Below, one piece after another: positions 17,885 to 26,854 of a stretch of DNA of 64,000 nucleotides; the stretch's first letter is position 1; each line of letters opens with the position of its first letter. This stretch comes from Flavobacteriales bacterium. GTDB taxonomy: Bacteria > Bacteroidota > Bacteroidia > NS11-12g > UBA9320. A program made the translations under genes and the position numbers. The notes beneath the pieces are model-generated. The model was given only the letters and a program-made list of their open reading frames with translations, ran no database searches and was not told where the DNA came from. The DNA lies in the NCBI GenBank assembly GCA_020635455.1, contig JACJZT010000008.1, positions 139,835 to 203,834 of the forward strand, given 5' to 3'.

Positions 17885-18733
17885 TTATTCCGTAATCTTT
17901 TCCTCCGAGAATGAGCCATATCTGAAGAACAAGGCACTCAATCCTATTCCGATCAGACCGATTTGAATGAATAGCATCCATAAATTCATGAAATACTTAA
18001 ATTCACTTTGTCCGAATTGCTTTATAGGAAAATAAAAGATCAGCGAAACCAAGGTTGATAAAAACAGGAAGACCACGATCCCAAAGATGAGTATTTTAAA
18101 AGCTCTGCCCATACCGATCATTTCAGATGAAAAGGATGAAGCCGAATAAAAGTCTGTCTCTCCAATGCAAATAGCCGGAATAACCAGCGCCCTGCGCAAT
18201 ATCAACAGCAGCATTAGTACAAGTATAACCAGACCTATTATGGGATTGACCGCAAGGATCAGAGCAATAAATCCTGAACTAAAAAAAAGCAGACCCAGAA
18301 TTACAAGGATAAAAAGGCAAACCTGAAGAAATCTTTTATCAGGCATCAAAACTGATCTCCAGTTTGTGCCGCCCTCAAGTTTTTTGAATTTTACGAACCT
18401 TTGCTGAATAAAAATAAAATAACTGCTCCAAAGTGCAATAAAAAGAAGAGTAACAAGAATAAACGGGATCATTGAAGGATGGTCCTGAATTATTTCCTTC
18501 ATCCTTTCGGATTGCTCTTTCAACTCTTCTCCGTTACTGATATTACCGGTAAAGATCTTGTTCAATTCACTTGTTGCCGAAGAACCCACCCATCGGTCCA
18601 TTCCGAAATGTATCCACCCAAAAACAGGAATTGAAAACAATAAGGATGCCAGCCAAAGAAAAACCATGTTTGAAAACAGCAGGTTGTAAAATGCCTGAAT
18701 TGGACTTGTTTTGAATTGTTCGAAAGGGGTCAT
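17885..18733 (-). CDS. Multi-pass inner membrane protein of unknown function
   Basis: The 282-residue protein starts MTPFEQFKTSPIQAFYNLLF. It has about six hydrophobic segments: near 23-41, 94-113, 133-155, 158-182, 212-234 and 247-270. The charged loop between the first two may be periplasmic. No catalytic motif is seen. Its start overlaps the preceding 86-residue gene by 4 bases, so it is the last gene of the four-gene operon beginning at 20590. Confidence 0.75.
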   Translation of the reverse strand: MTPFEQFKTSPIQAFYNLLFSNMVFLWLASLLFSIPVFGWIHFGMDRWVGSSATSELNKIFTGNISNGEELKEQSERMKEIIQDHPSMIPFILVTLLFIALWSSYFIFIQQRFVKFKKLEGGTNWRSVLMPDKRFLQVCLFILVILGLLFFSSGFIALILAVNPIIGLVILVLMLLLILRRALVIPAICIGETDFYSASSFSSEMIGMGRAFKILIFGIVVFLFLSTLVSLIFYFPIKQFGQSEFKYFMNLWMLFIQIGLIGIGLSALFFRYGSFSEEKITE

Positions 18734-18990
18734 TCTTTAATTTTAATTTCATCTTCATCCAGGATCTCATTCGCAGGGATTTGCAAATTTCTCCTGAATG
18801 TATTTTTGATCAACAGGATGGCATAATTAATAAAGAGCGCGACCAAAACTAGAATAATTCCACCGCTTATCACGAATTTCAAAGTGTACTCAGCCCTGAA
18901 AATAAAAAGCCATAGAAGCAACAATCCGGATAAGAAAAGAAGGGATAATGCTGCAAAAACCCTTAACACTTTGCTTATTTTTTCAACCAT
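18730..18990 (-). CDS. Small two-helix membrane protein
   Basis: An 86-residue protein with two predicted transmembrane helices (about 10-32 and 38-60) and an acidic tail (DEDEIKIKE). It has no recognised family. It overlaps the DUF547 gene by 16 bases and the next membrane protein by 4 bases. This tight coupling supports a real gene that works with its neighbours. Confidence 0.7.
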   Translation of the reverse strand: MVEKISKVLRVFAALSLLFLSGLLLLWLFIFRAEYTLKFVISGGIILVLVALFINYAILLIKNTFRRNLQIPANEILDEDEIKIKE

Positions 18991-19724
18991 GGATTTACCT
19001 CTTCTTCCTTAAACTTTACACCCTCATAAGCCGGATAAAAATTTTTGATGCACACCGCTTCGGGAGTCCTGTCAAAAAAATACTTTCCCTTTGTAAGCCT
19101 GAGTGTTGTTTCAAAATCCTTAAAATAGGTTGTATAACGTTTCAACCAGTCTTTAACTGCCGCTTTTCCTTCTGATACTGTAACCACATATGGATATGAG
19201 CCATTGAAGGCTTCCTGCAGATCACCTGAATTGATCACCTGATAGGGAGGATAGCCTGATTGTCCTCTGTACATACATAACAAGACCTTTAGATCCGGGT
19301 TTTTCAAACTGAGTTTTTTCCAGACAGTATCGATGGAAGATTTTTTAAAACCGAGTTTTTTCATTTTTTTCCCTCCAAGTAAAAACTCATGCTCAATTTC
19401 AAAAAGGCTTAAACGTTTCCCTGCAACCGTAACGGCTTTTTCTTTATAAAAGTTTTTATACTCTCCCTCAAACAAGGTATCCCTTAAAAAGATTAACATG
19501 GAGCTGTTGTAGACGTTCAGCCAGAAAGCCTTCTTGTCCTCTTCGGTTTTTAGGTATTGTATCAGAAATTCCGGTTTCAGATTAGCCACGATCTCCTTTT
19601 GACGATTGTCATCCGGGTTGAACCTGGCATTATAGGCCATCATTTCAGCCATGGAACACGCTACATTCTGTGCCGATGAATTCAGGAAACTTAAACAAAT
19701 CAATATGGACAGTACTTTGTTCAT
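18975..19724 (-). CDS. DUF547-family secreted protein
   Basis: The 249-residue protein has a signal peptide (1-18, ending SSA-Q). It matches DUF547: KKAFWLNVYNSSML near residue 64, then a FEIEH-x-FLLGG segment and a conserved cysteine block (VLLCMYRGQSGYPPY). DUF547 proteins contain a papain-like fold in some members, but bacterial function is unknown. The start overlaps the glycosyltransferase stop by 4 bases, indicating translational coupling. Confidence 0.85.
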   Translation of the reverse strand: MNKVLSILICLSFLNSSAQNVACSMAEMMAYNARFNPDDNRQKEIVANLKPEFLIQYLKTEEDKKAFWLNVYNSSMLIFLRDTLFEGEYKNFYKEKAVTVAGKRLSLFEIEHEFLLGGKKMKKLGFKKSSIDTVWKKLSLKNPDLKVLLCMYRGQSGYPPYQVINSGDLQEAFNGSYPYVVTVSEGKAAVKDWLKRYTTYFKDFETTLRLTKGKYFFDRTPEAVCIKNFYPAYEGVKFKEEEVNPWLKK

Positions 19725-20590
19725 ATGACTTTGTAGTTTTTATGTTCACCGACACGCCAACCGGTCAATTTTTCTATGCCGTGCAATACTCTTAACTTAA
19801 TACCGAAAGTTTTTATTTCAGGATCTCTGTCAAATTTCCAGTTGATCTTTTCAATTCTTGGCTTCATGACCCTTGGATGGGTTCCTTCAAACCTTTTGAT
19901 CGAATCGATCTCAGAATAGTCAAAATCATTTTCCGCATTAAATTTATTCTGAATATACTCATCCGAATGCCAGTATTTGCTGGCTTCAACGTTTTTGGCC
20001 ATCATAAAATCAGGGGGTCTTACCCAGCCATAATGTTCAATTTCTGCATCAATTGGTTTGACCTTTAATTTCCGTCCTTCTATTCTGAAACCCTGTGCAT
20101 CTTTCCAGGAACTCACACCTATCCCGTTTCGGATGATCCGAATTTCTTTTCTGTACCACCTTCTGCTATCCGCAAGGTAATCGTATGAGCCGTAAAAATG
20201 ATTGTATTTAAAGAGCAGGCCTTCAACTTCCGGATCGTTCACATACTTACTCATTGCGTTTCGTATGGTTTCAAAGTCCTTCTCATGATAACACTCATCT
20301 CCTTGTACATAAACACACCAATCCGCTTTGGGATTAACTGCCGACAGTGCCTTATCCGTTTCCCTGGCCAAAACAATTCCTCCTTTTCTGAGAGAGTCGT
20401 CCCAAACCGTATTTATTATCTTTATTTTATCACTTCCAATATCCCGGATGTAGGCAAGTGTATTATCATCCGAATTTCCAACCGCAACAATTACTTCGTC
20501 GCAAAGTGGAAGAATGGACTGAATAGCTTCTTTTACCGGATAGTCCAACTTCAAAGCATTTCTGATAAATGTAAACCCTGATACGTACAA
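19721..20590 (-). CDS. Family 2 glycosyltransferase
   Basis: The 289-residue cytoplasmic enzyme has a GT-A fold. It shows the nucleotide-sugar entry SGFTFIRNALKLDYP, the VIVAVGNSDDNT strand, a WCVYVQGDE block that takes the place of the DxD metal site, and an EHYGWVRPP segment common in Bacteroidota members. The start codon is TTG; no in-frame ATG lies close. It heads the overlapping operon with DUF547 and two membrane proteins. The acceptor (surface polysaccharide or lipid) is unknown. Confidence 0.88.
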   Translation of the reverse strand: MYVSGFTFIRNALKLDYPVKEAIQSILPLCDEVIVAVGNSDDNTLAYIRDIGSDKIKIINTVWDDSLRKGGIVLARETDKALSAVNPKADWCVYVQGDECYHEKDFETIRNAMSKYVNDPEVEGLLFKYNHFYGSYDYLADSRRWYRKEIRIIRNGIGVSSWKDAQGFRIEGRKLKVKPIDAEIEHYGWVRPPDFMMAKNVEASKYWHSDEYIQNKFNAENDFDYSEIDSIKRFEGTHPRVMKPRIEKINWKFDRDPEIKTFGIKLRVLHGIEKLTGWRVGEHKNYKVI

Positions 20591-20729
20591 GATGATTGCT
20601 ATTGTTTTCCCTGGCCCAAAGCCGGGTTTTTCAACTTCAAAATTAATTTAAATGCAATTGTGTTCAAGTAAAAATATTGAATTAAAGCATAAAACAGACT
20701 TTAGAAAATGTCGAATTCCATAAATGTCG

Positions 20730-20737
20730 TAAGTTTG
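20730..20737 (+). promoter_or_regulatory. -7 promoter box of the cystathionine beta-synthase-like gene
   Basis: TAAGTTTG matches TAnnTTTG and ends 4 bases before the ATG at 20742. The transcript would be nearly leaderless. Confidence 0.45.
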
Positions 20738-20741
20738 CGGC

Positions 20742-22109
20742 ATGCAGTACTGCAATACAATTCTTGAAACCATTGGCAACACTCCTTTAGTAAAGATCCA
20801 TTCAATAACCAAAGACATTCCGGCAGACTTTTACGCCAAAGTAGAAACCTTTAATCCGGGGCATTCCATCAAGGACCGTATGGCCCTGAAAATGATCGAA
20901 GATGCGGAAAAAGACGGTCGTTTGAAGCCGGGCGGTGTAATTATAGAAGGAACCAGTGGCAATACAGGCATGGGACTAGCCATGGCTGCTGTAATAAAAG
21001 GATATAAGTGCATATTCACGACTACCGACAAACAAAGCAAGGAGAAAGTTGATGCCTTAAAAGCCTTTGGTGCAGAGGTAATTGTATGTCCAACGGATGT
21101 TGACCCGGAAGACCCCAGATCGTATTATTCGGTTTCGAGCCGTTTGGAAAAGGAAACACCAAATTCGTGGAAACCCAACCAATACGATAATTTGAGCAAT
21201 TCAAAGGCCCATTATGAACAAACCGGACCTGAGATATGGAAGCAGACCGACGGCAAAATAACACACCTTGTGGTTGGTGTTGGCACCGGTGGAACAATAT
21301 CCGGAACGGCCAGATACCTTAAGGAACAGAACCCCGACATAAAGGTTTTTGGAATCGACACCTACGGTTCGGTTTTTAAAAAGTATAAGGAAACAGGGAT
21401 TTTTGATAAAAACGAGATATACCCTTACATTACTGAAGGCATTGGTGAAGATTTTCTTCCTGCAAATGTTGACTTTTCACTGATCGACCATTTTGAAAAA
21501 GTAACCGACAAAGATGCCGCGGTAATGACCCGCAGGATTGCCAGAGAAGAAGGTATCCTTGCAGGTAACAGCGCAGGCAGTGCCATGGCAGGGATCGTTC
21601 AAATGGCGGATAAGTTTAAAAAAGGTGATGTTGTGGTTGTGATCTTCCACGATCACGGAACCCGGTATTTAGGAAAAATGTTCAACGATGACTGGATGAG
21701 GGACCGGGGCTTTATAGCCGAAAAAACTAAAAAACTTGCCATCGACCTTATTGAGAGCCACAAACACCTCAAGCTTATAACCGCAAGTCCTGATAACACC
21801 GTTGCCGAAGCTTTTGAGCTCATGGAGAAATACAACATTTCACAACTTCCTGTTCAGGATAAAGAAGGAGAATTTACCGGTTCTCTTACCGATAGTCATT
21901 TATTCACGCTTCTGGTAAAAAACAAGGACCTCATGAATGAAAAAGTAGGCACGATCATGCAGGATGCATTTCCTACTGTTGGTGCAAACGATCCTATAGA
22001 AAAGGTATCCGCACTTTTTAGCAATAAAAATCAGGCAGTATTGATGATGGACCTGGGCGGAAACTGGCACATCATTACAAAAGTAGATGTGATACATGCG
22101 ATAAGCTAA
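20742..22109 (+). CDS. Cystathionine beta-synthase-like PLP enzyme with two CBS domains
   Basis: The 455-residue cytoplasmic enzyme joins a fold-type II PLP domain (about 1-320) to a pair of CBS domains (about 335-455). The PLP lysine is K44 in HSIKDRMA. EGTSGNTGMGLA binds the substrate and GVGTGGTISGTA binds the phosphate. Cystathionine beta-synthase condenses serine and homocysteine; O-acetylserine sulfhydrylase activity is the alternative. The CBS pair, which often senses adenosyl compounds, favours the former. It is followed 13 bases later by a BtuF-fold gene. Confidence 0.9.
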   Translation: MQYCNTILETIGNTPLVKIHSITKDIPADFYAKVETFNPGHSIKDRMALKMIEDAEKDGRLKPGGVIIEGTSGNTGMGLAMAAVIKGYKCIFTTTDKQSKEKVDALKAFGAEVIVCPTDVDPEDPRSYYSVSSRLEKETPNSWKPNQYDNLSNSKAHYEQTGPEIWKQTDGKITHLVVGVGTGGTISGTARYLKEQNPDIKVFGIDTYGSVFKKYKETGIFDKNEIYPYITEGIGEDFLPANVDFSLIDHFEKVTDKDAAVMTRRIAREEGILAGNSAGSAMAGIVQMADKFKKGDVVVVIFHDHGTRYLGKMFNDDWMRDRGFIAEKTKKLAIDLIESHKHLKLITASPDNTVAEAFELMEKYNISQLPVQDKEGEFTGSLTDSHLFTLLVKNKDLMNEKVGTIMQDAFPTVGANDPIEKVSALFSNKNQAVLMMDLGGNWHIITKVDVIHAIS

Positions 22110-22122
22110 GATCTGCTTTACC

Positions 22123-22944
22123 ATGGCCTTAAAATTCACGGATCAGCTAAACAGGACCATTGAGTTAAAAGGCATCCCGTCTAAAATCATTTCACTCGTA
22201 CCTTCTCAAACCGAATTGCTTTACGATCTGGGATTGGAACAAAATATTGTTGGTCAAACCTTGTTTTGTGTTCACCCGAAAAAAAATTTTAAGAACTCCG
22301 TGAAGATCGGTGGAACCAAAAAACTTGACCTTCAAAAGATCAAGGACCTAAATCCAGACCTGATCATTGGTAATAAAGAAGAGAATGAAAAAGATCAGCT
22401 TCAGGAACTTGAGAAGGATTTCCCTCTTTGGATTAGCGATGTCAAGGATATTTCTACCGCCATTGACATGATCGAGAAAATTGGTAAAATGACCGGAGTA
22501 AGTGACCATGCAGAATCACTAATAGCAAAGATCCAAGAAGAACGTTATCATTATAAAAAAAGAGAAATTGAAAACAGAACCGTGGTGTATTTGATCTGGA
22601 ATGATCCTTTTATGGCTGCAGGAAATGAAACTTTTATCGATTTCATGCTAAAAGAGGCCGGTTTCGAAAATCTTGTTAAAACCGGTCGTTACCCTGTACT
22701 TTCAGATGAAGAGCTTATTAAGTTAGATCCTGATTTTGTATTTCTGCCAAACGAGCCTTTTCCATTTAAGGAAAAACACCGCCTTCAGATCGATGGTATT
22801 TTTAGAAACAAACGGTGTATAAAGGTAGACGGTGAAATGTTCAGCTGGTACGGAAGCCGATTGAAACTGGCCTATGGTTATTTTGAAGAATTAATAGGCA
22901 AGCAGGACCACTTCAAGATAAAACCCGCAAAAGGTAAATTTTAA
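22123..22944 (+). CDS. BtuF-like (helical-backbone) substrate-binding protein without a signal peptide
   Basis: The 273-residue protein begins directly in the mature fold (KIISLVPSQTELLYDLGL), with no hydrophobic leader. The fold matches COG0614 metal/cobalamin receptors: the DLNPDLIIGNKEE strand, the YLIWNDPFMAAG segment and a C-terminal MFSWYGSRL. Such proteins normally lie in the periplasm and feed BtuCD or FecCD-type importers, but none is adjacent. It may be a cytoplasmic binding protein, or the true start may be missed. The 13-base gap suggests co-transcription with the upstream PLP enzyme. Confidence 0.82.
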   Translation: MALKFTDQLNRTIELKGIPSKIISLVPSQTELLYDLGLEQNIVGQTLFCVHPKKNFKNSVKIGGTKKLDLQKIKDLNPDLIIGNKEENEKDQLQELEKDFPLWISDVKDISTAIDMIEKIGKMTGVSDHAESLIAKIQEERYHYKKREIENRTVVYLIWNDPFMAAGNETFIDFMLKEAGFENLVKTGRYPVLSDEELIKLDPDFVFLPNEPFPFKEKHRLQIDGIFRNKRCIKVDGEMFSWYGSRLKLAYGYFEELIGKQDHFKIKPAKGKF

Positions 22945-23043
22945 AATATAAAGAAAAAATTTTTCAATAAACGGCATGCATAAGCCGGTTCAGATAAATC
23001 ACCTAAAAGAACAATAACAGAATTCGCACAGTATAAGAACAGA

Positions 23044-24237
23044 ATGACAAAAAGCACAATTTACGATCATATCGTTATCGGCAAAGGGCTTGTTGGCGCA
23101 TCTGCAGCAAAGCATCTGGCGGGTTCAGGTCAAAATGTTGCCCTAATCGGACCATCCGAACCTCAAAACGACCAATGGACGGTTTATGGCAGTCACTATG
23201 ATCAAGGTCGGATACAACGAATTATAGGCAAAGACCGGGTCTGGACTAAGCTTAATTTGGATTCAGTTAAGGAGTATCCTAAAATTTCTATGGAATCCGG
23301 TATTCAATTTCACAAGGCAAACGGCTGTTTATACGTATGTCCTTACGGCGAGGATGAATATTTAAAGAATGCCCGTGTTATTGCCCGACATCACAATTTG
23401 AAATATACTTACCTAAGAGCTAATGAAAATTCATTACGGACTTACAAAGGTTTCAGCTTTCCCTTAAATTCTGAAGGAATCTTGGAATCAGAGCCTTGCG
23501 GGACTATTAATCCAAGATTACTTCTGAAGGCTCAACTTGAACTTTTTAACAAAAGAGATGGTACCTTAATTGAAGATACCGTAGTTGAAACGCGGATAAA
23601 AGATGATTCTATACGTCTTGTCACCGAAAAAGGAGAAGAATACATGGCAAATAAGGTATTGGTTGCGACCGGTTCGTTTTTGAATTCTTTAGATATCTTG
23701 CCTCAAAAAGTGACACTCCAAACAAAGGGAGAAGTAATTGTTTTAATACCGGTGGATCCGGCCGAAGTGAATCAGTTTTCTGGTATGCCCTGTTTGCTTT
23801 ATGAATTGGATGAAGATGAAATTGACGGAATCTACCTAATACCTCCGGTACAATATCCTGATGGAAACTTCTATCTAAAGATCGGGAGCAACCATATTGG
23901 AGATGTGTACTTTAAAGATCCGGCTTCGGTACGGGATTGGTTTTTAAAAGCGGACGTAAGTGAACACAAGGCAAAACTTCTGAAAGCCTTAAAAATACTT
24001 TTGCCGGAACTCACTACAGAAAAATCCGTAACAAAAAAATGCATTATAAGCCGAACCTTACATGGCAGACCATATATTGGTGAAACCGATCAGAAAGGCT
24101 TGTACCTGGCTGGTGGTTGCAACGGATACTCTGCTATGTGTTCCGAATCCATTGGGCGTTTGGGAGCAGAACTAATGCTGAAAGGTACTTTGCCGGAAGG
24201 CTATGAAAGAAAGGATTTCAAGATCCATTTTCAATAA
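23044..24237 (+). CDS. FAD-dependent oxidoreductase, DAO/sarcosine-oxidase family
   Basis: The 397-residue flavoprotein has an N-terminal FAD motif GKGLVGASAAKHL (residues 13-25), a NKVLVATGSFLN strand and a C-terminal GLYLAGGCNGYSAM block. This layout is that of D-amino-acid/sarcosine oxidases. The substrate cannot be read from the sequence; N-methyl amino acid oxidation is a likely class. It starts 99 bases after the BtuF-like gene. Confidence 0.82.
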   Translation: MTKSTIYDHIVIGKGLVGASAAKHLAGSGQNVALIGPSEPQNDQWTVYGSHYDQGRIQRIIGKDRVWTKLNLDSVKEYPKISMESGIQFHKANGCLYVCPYGEDEYLKNARVIARHHNLKYTYLRANENSLRTYKGFSFPLNSEGILESEPCGTINPRLLLKAQLELFNKRDGTLIEDTVVETRIKDDSIRLVTEKGEEYMANKVLVATGSFLNSLDILPQKVTLQTKGEVIVLIPVDPAEVNQFSGMPCLLYELDEDEIDGIYLIPPVQYPDGNFYLKIGSNHIGDVYFKDPASVRDWFLKADVSEHKAKLLKALKILLPELTTEKSVTKKCIISRTLHGRPYIGETDQKGLYLAGGCNGYSAMCSESIGRLGAELMLKGTLPEGYERKDFKIHFQ

Positions 24238-24386
24238 AGGTACCTTAAATCCGGCAAGGTAGTATGCACACGTTTTCTTACAGAAATTTCGATCTAGTTG
24301 TTTATTTCAAACTATTGGTTTGCAGGTAACAGGAATTAATATTTTTTAACTTTAAAATTTGATATTGCACCCTGTTGGCAGGCAGG

Positions 24387-24929
24387 TCAGTGCTTTGATA
24401 AATATTCCCCGGTTTCGGTTAAATTGATAAACCTTGTCAAATTGACCACTTCTTCCTGATCCATTATTTTAACTTCGGCTTTAAGATTGAATTCACCCCA
24501 TGCCAGTTCTTTCAGTTGAAACTGATTTCTTCTGTCTGTTTTGGTTTGAATGGGATTTGGATAAGAAGGATGTAAGGAATATTTAACATATTCAATTTTA
24601 TCCAGCACATCATCGTTGGCTTGAACAAGAATTTGAATGACATACATCTTTTGCCGGAATTCTTTATCTTTTTTTTGATATCTCCAACTTGAGTGAATTA
24701 AAGCAATGTTGTTTTCTGTGATTTTTTCATTGGCCTTTGGTGATGGCAATGAGATGGGAATTTGTCCAACTTTCAGGGAACTTACTTCAAAGGGCGCCCC
24801 GTTTTCAACCCGAAGAACCAATGTTTCTATTAACCTGTTAATTCTTCTTGAGTTAATTAAATAGAAGATCAGGATCAAAAATGGCCATCGGATCTTATCT
24901 ATTAGATCTATGATCTGTTCGGTTGTCAT
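24387..24929 (-). CDS. Membrane-anchored pYEATS-domain protein
   Basis: The 180-residue protein has one transmembrane segment (about 12-27) after a short charged N-terminus, then a basic linker. Residues about 95-172 match the prokaryotic YEATS (pYEATS) domain: VKYSLHPSYPNP (115-126), the FQLKELAWGEFNLKAEV region (137-153) and a closing beta strand VNLTRFINL. YEATS domains bind acyl-lysine in eukaryotes. The pYEATS branch is reported in predicted conflict/immune systems. It starts 14 bases after glmM ends on the same strand. No effector is visible beside it. Confidence 0.75.
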   Translation of the reverse strand: MTTEQIIDLIDKIRWPFLILIFYLINSRRINRLIETLVLRVENGAPFEVSSLKVGQIPISLPSPKANEKITENNIALIHSSWRYQKKDKEFRQKMYVIQILVQANDDVLDKIEYVKYSLHPSYPNPIQTKTDRRNQFQLKELAWGEFNLKAEVKIMDQEEVVNLTRFINLTETGEYLSKH

Positions 24930-24943
24930 AAATTATTTGGCAC

Positions 24944-26329
24944 TTAACCGGTCAGGATGTTCTTGATATCCATTTTGATCTTATCCGTCAGGTATTGTGC
25001 GGTTGATTCAGTCTGACTTTCTGCATATACCCTGATGATGGGTTCGGTATTCGACTTGCGCAAATGCACCCATTGATCGTCAAATTCTATCTTCAAACCA
25101 TCGATCTTGTTAATCGGCTGCTTTAGGTATTTTTCCTCCATGGCATTAAAAACTTTGTCGAGATCTATACTTGGATCGAGCTCGATCTTATTTTTGGATA
25201 TATGATAACTTGGATAGGTCATTTTTAAAGCCTTTGCGGACTTGTCGGATTTTGCAAGATGTGATAAAAACAATGCGATCCCGACAAGAGCATCCCTGCC
25301 ATAATGCAATTCAGGGTAAATAACTCCTCCGTTCCCCTCTCCACCTATAATGGCATTTTTTGCTTTCATCATCTCTACCACATTAACCTCTCCCACTGCA
25401 CTGGCAAAATATTCCATATTGTGCTTTTGTGTGATATCCTTAAGTGCTCTGGTTGATGACAAATTGCTCACCGTATTTCCGGGAGTGTGCCTAAGTACAT
25501 AATCGGCAACTGCAACCAGGGTATATTCTTCACCAAACATTTCTCCGTCTTCACAAACCAGTGCCAAACGATCCACATCCGGATCAACAACAATTCCCAG
25601 ATGGGCTTTTGATCTGCGAACTTCGCCCGAAATTTCAACCAGATGTTCCGGTAAAGGTTCCGGATTGTGCGGAAATCTACCTGTGGGTTCACAGTACAAT
25701 TGAATTACTTCATCAACGCCAAGTGCCTTTAGAAGTTGAGGAACAGCGATTCCTCCCGTTGAATTTACGGCATCAACCACGATACGGTATTTTTTGGCTC
25801 GTATGGCTTCAACATCCACCAGCGGCAAAGAAAGTATGGCTTCAATATGCTTCTCAATTGAACCGCTTAACTCAATGCATTCTCCCAGATCATCGATCTC
25901 TGAATATGCCTGCGTTCTTTCCTCAGCCATTTTTAAGATGGTCTCTCCTTCTGCAGCAGAGATGAATTCACCTTTTTCGTTGAGCAATTTCAGTGCATTC
26001 CATTGTTTAGGGTTGTGACTGGCGGTTAATATGATCCCACCGGCGGCATCTTCCCAAACTACTGCCATTTCTACGGTTGGAGTGGTGGATAATCCCAGGT
26101 CAAGCACCTTAAGACCACAAGCCTGCAAGGTTCCGATAACCAATTGGCGGACCATAGGGCCCGATATTCTGGCATCCCTTCCGATGACGACCTTATTTTT
26201 CTTACTGTTGTTTTTAAGCCAGAAAGCATACGCACTGGTAAACTTAACAATATCCAAAGGAGTTAAGCCTTCTCCTTCTGCACCTCCAATGGTGCCCCTG
26301 ATTCCCGATATGGATGTAATTAAAGTCAT
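24944..26329 (-). CDS. glmM: Phosphoglucosamine mutase / phosphohexomutase
   Basis: The enzyme interconverts glucosamine-6-phosphate and glucosamine-1-phosphate for cell wall precursors. It has the SISGIRGT N-terminus, a catalytic serine in the TASHNP loop, a metal-binding DPDVDR loop, and a GEGNGG substrate loop. The C-terminal RKSNTEPIIRVYAE loop binds phosphate. The sequence fits the Bacteroidota GlmM/phosphomannomutase clade. I prefer the ATG at 26329 (MTLITSISGIRG), four codons after an upstream in-frame ATG at 26341. Confidence 0.88.
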   Translation of the reverse strand: MTLITSISGIRGTIGGAEGEGLTPLDIVKFTSAYAFWLKNNSKKNKVVIGRDARISGPMVRQLVIGTLQACGLKVLDLGLSTTPTVEMAVVWEDAAGGIILTASHNPKQWNALKLLNEKGEFISAAEGETILKMAEERTQAYSEIDDLGECIELSGSIEKHIEAILSLPLVDVEAIRAKKYRIVVDAVNSTGGIAVPQLLKALGVDEVIQLYCEPTGRFPHNPEPLPEHLVEISGEVRRSKAHLGIVVDPDVDRLALVCEDGEMFGEEYTLVAVADYVLRHTPGNTVSNLSSTRALKDITQKHNMEYFASAVGEVNVVEMMKAKNAIIGGEGNGGVIYPELHYGRDALVGIALFLSHLAKSDKSAKALKMTYPSYHISKNKIELDPSIDLDKVFNAMEEKYLKQPINKIDGLKIEFDDQWVHLRKSNTEPIIRVYAESQTESTAQYLTDKIKMDIKNILTG

Positions 26330-26450
26330 ATGTTTGTGCAAAAATATATATAAATGCCATTTTCTGACGGTATTCTTATCCTCAGACTGTTTTATTCATT
26401 CTTCATCTCAAAATTTTTCAATATTGTACTTTTTAATATACAAATTTTAG

Positions 26451-26458
26451 TAGTTTTG
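26451..26458 (+). promoter_or_regulatory. -7 promoter box of the RNase P RNA gene
   Basis: TAGTTTTG matches TAnnTTTG and lies 4 bases before the predicted 5' end of the RNA, as expected for transcription starting at the mature end. A TTG at 26424-26426 is a possible but slightly distant -33 element. Confidence 0.6.
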
Positions 26459-26462
26459 CTCT

Positions 26463-26836
26463 GCAAACCGACCTGTCGCTTTTAAGGTCATTTATTGAAC
26501 TTAAAGGAGGAAAGTCCGGGCAACGAAGAGCAGCATACTCTTGGAAACAGGAGGTTTCAGGAAACTGAAAACAGAAAGTGTTACAGAAAATAACATCTGA
26601 TTTTTCTTCGGAAATTTCAGAAAAGGTGAAAATGTGGGGTAAGAGCCCACACGGTGGTTCAGCGATGAGCAACCGGAAAAAACCTTATGTGTTGTAAGAC
26701 CATGTAAACTTTGAATTTAAGGTGGCTCGCCTTACTGGGGTAAACCCAGGTCAGAGAGGGTAGGTCGCACAGATAAATGGCAGGTGATTTTAAAGACCTT
26801 GTCTTTAATTGAACAGAACCCGGCTTATAGGTTTGC
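26463..26836 (+). ncRNA. rnpB: RNase P RNA (bacterial type A)
   Basis: This is the catalytic RNA that trims tRNA 5' ends. The conserved 5' core GGAGGAAAGTCCGGGC (from about 26505), the internal AGAGGGTAGGTCGC-like block and the 3' ACAGAACCCGGCTTAT core are all present. The ends pair as helix P1: GCAAACC (26463-26469) with GGTTTGC (26830-26836). A run of seven T residues follows at once and can terminate transcription. Length (374 nt) is normal. A short frame on the other strand is not a gene. Confidence 0.97.
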
Positions 26837-26854
26837 TTTTTTTATGGATTTATT

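Noticed and set aside
26433..26672. Minus-strand frame over the RNase P RNA
   Set aside because: It overlaps a structural RNA with all conserved cores; there is no protein similarity.
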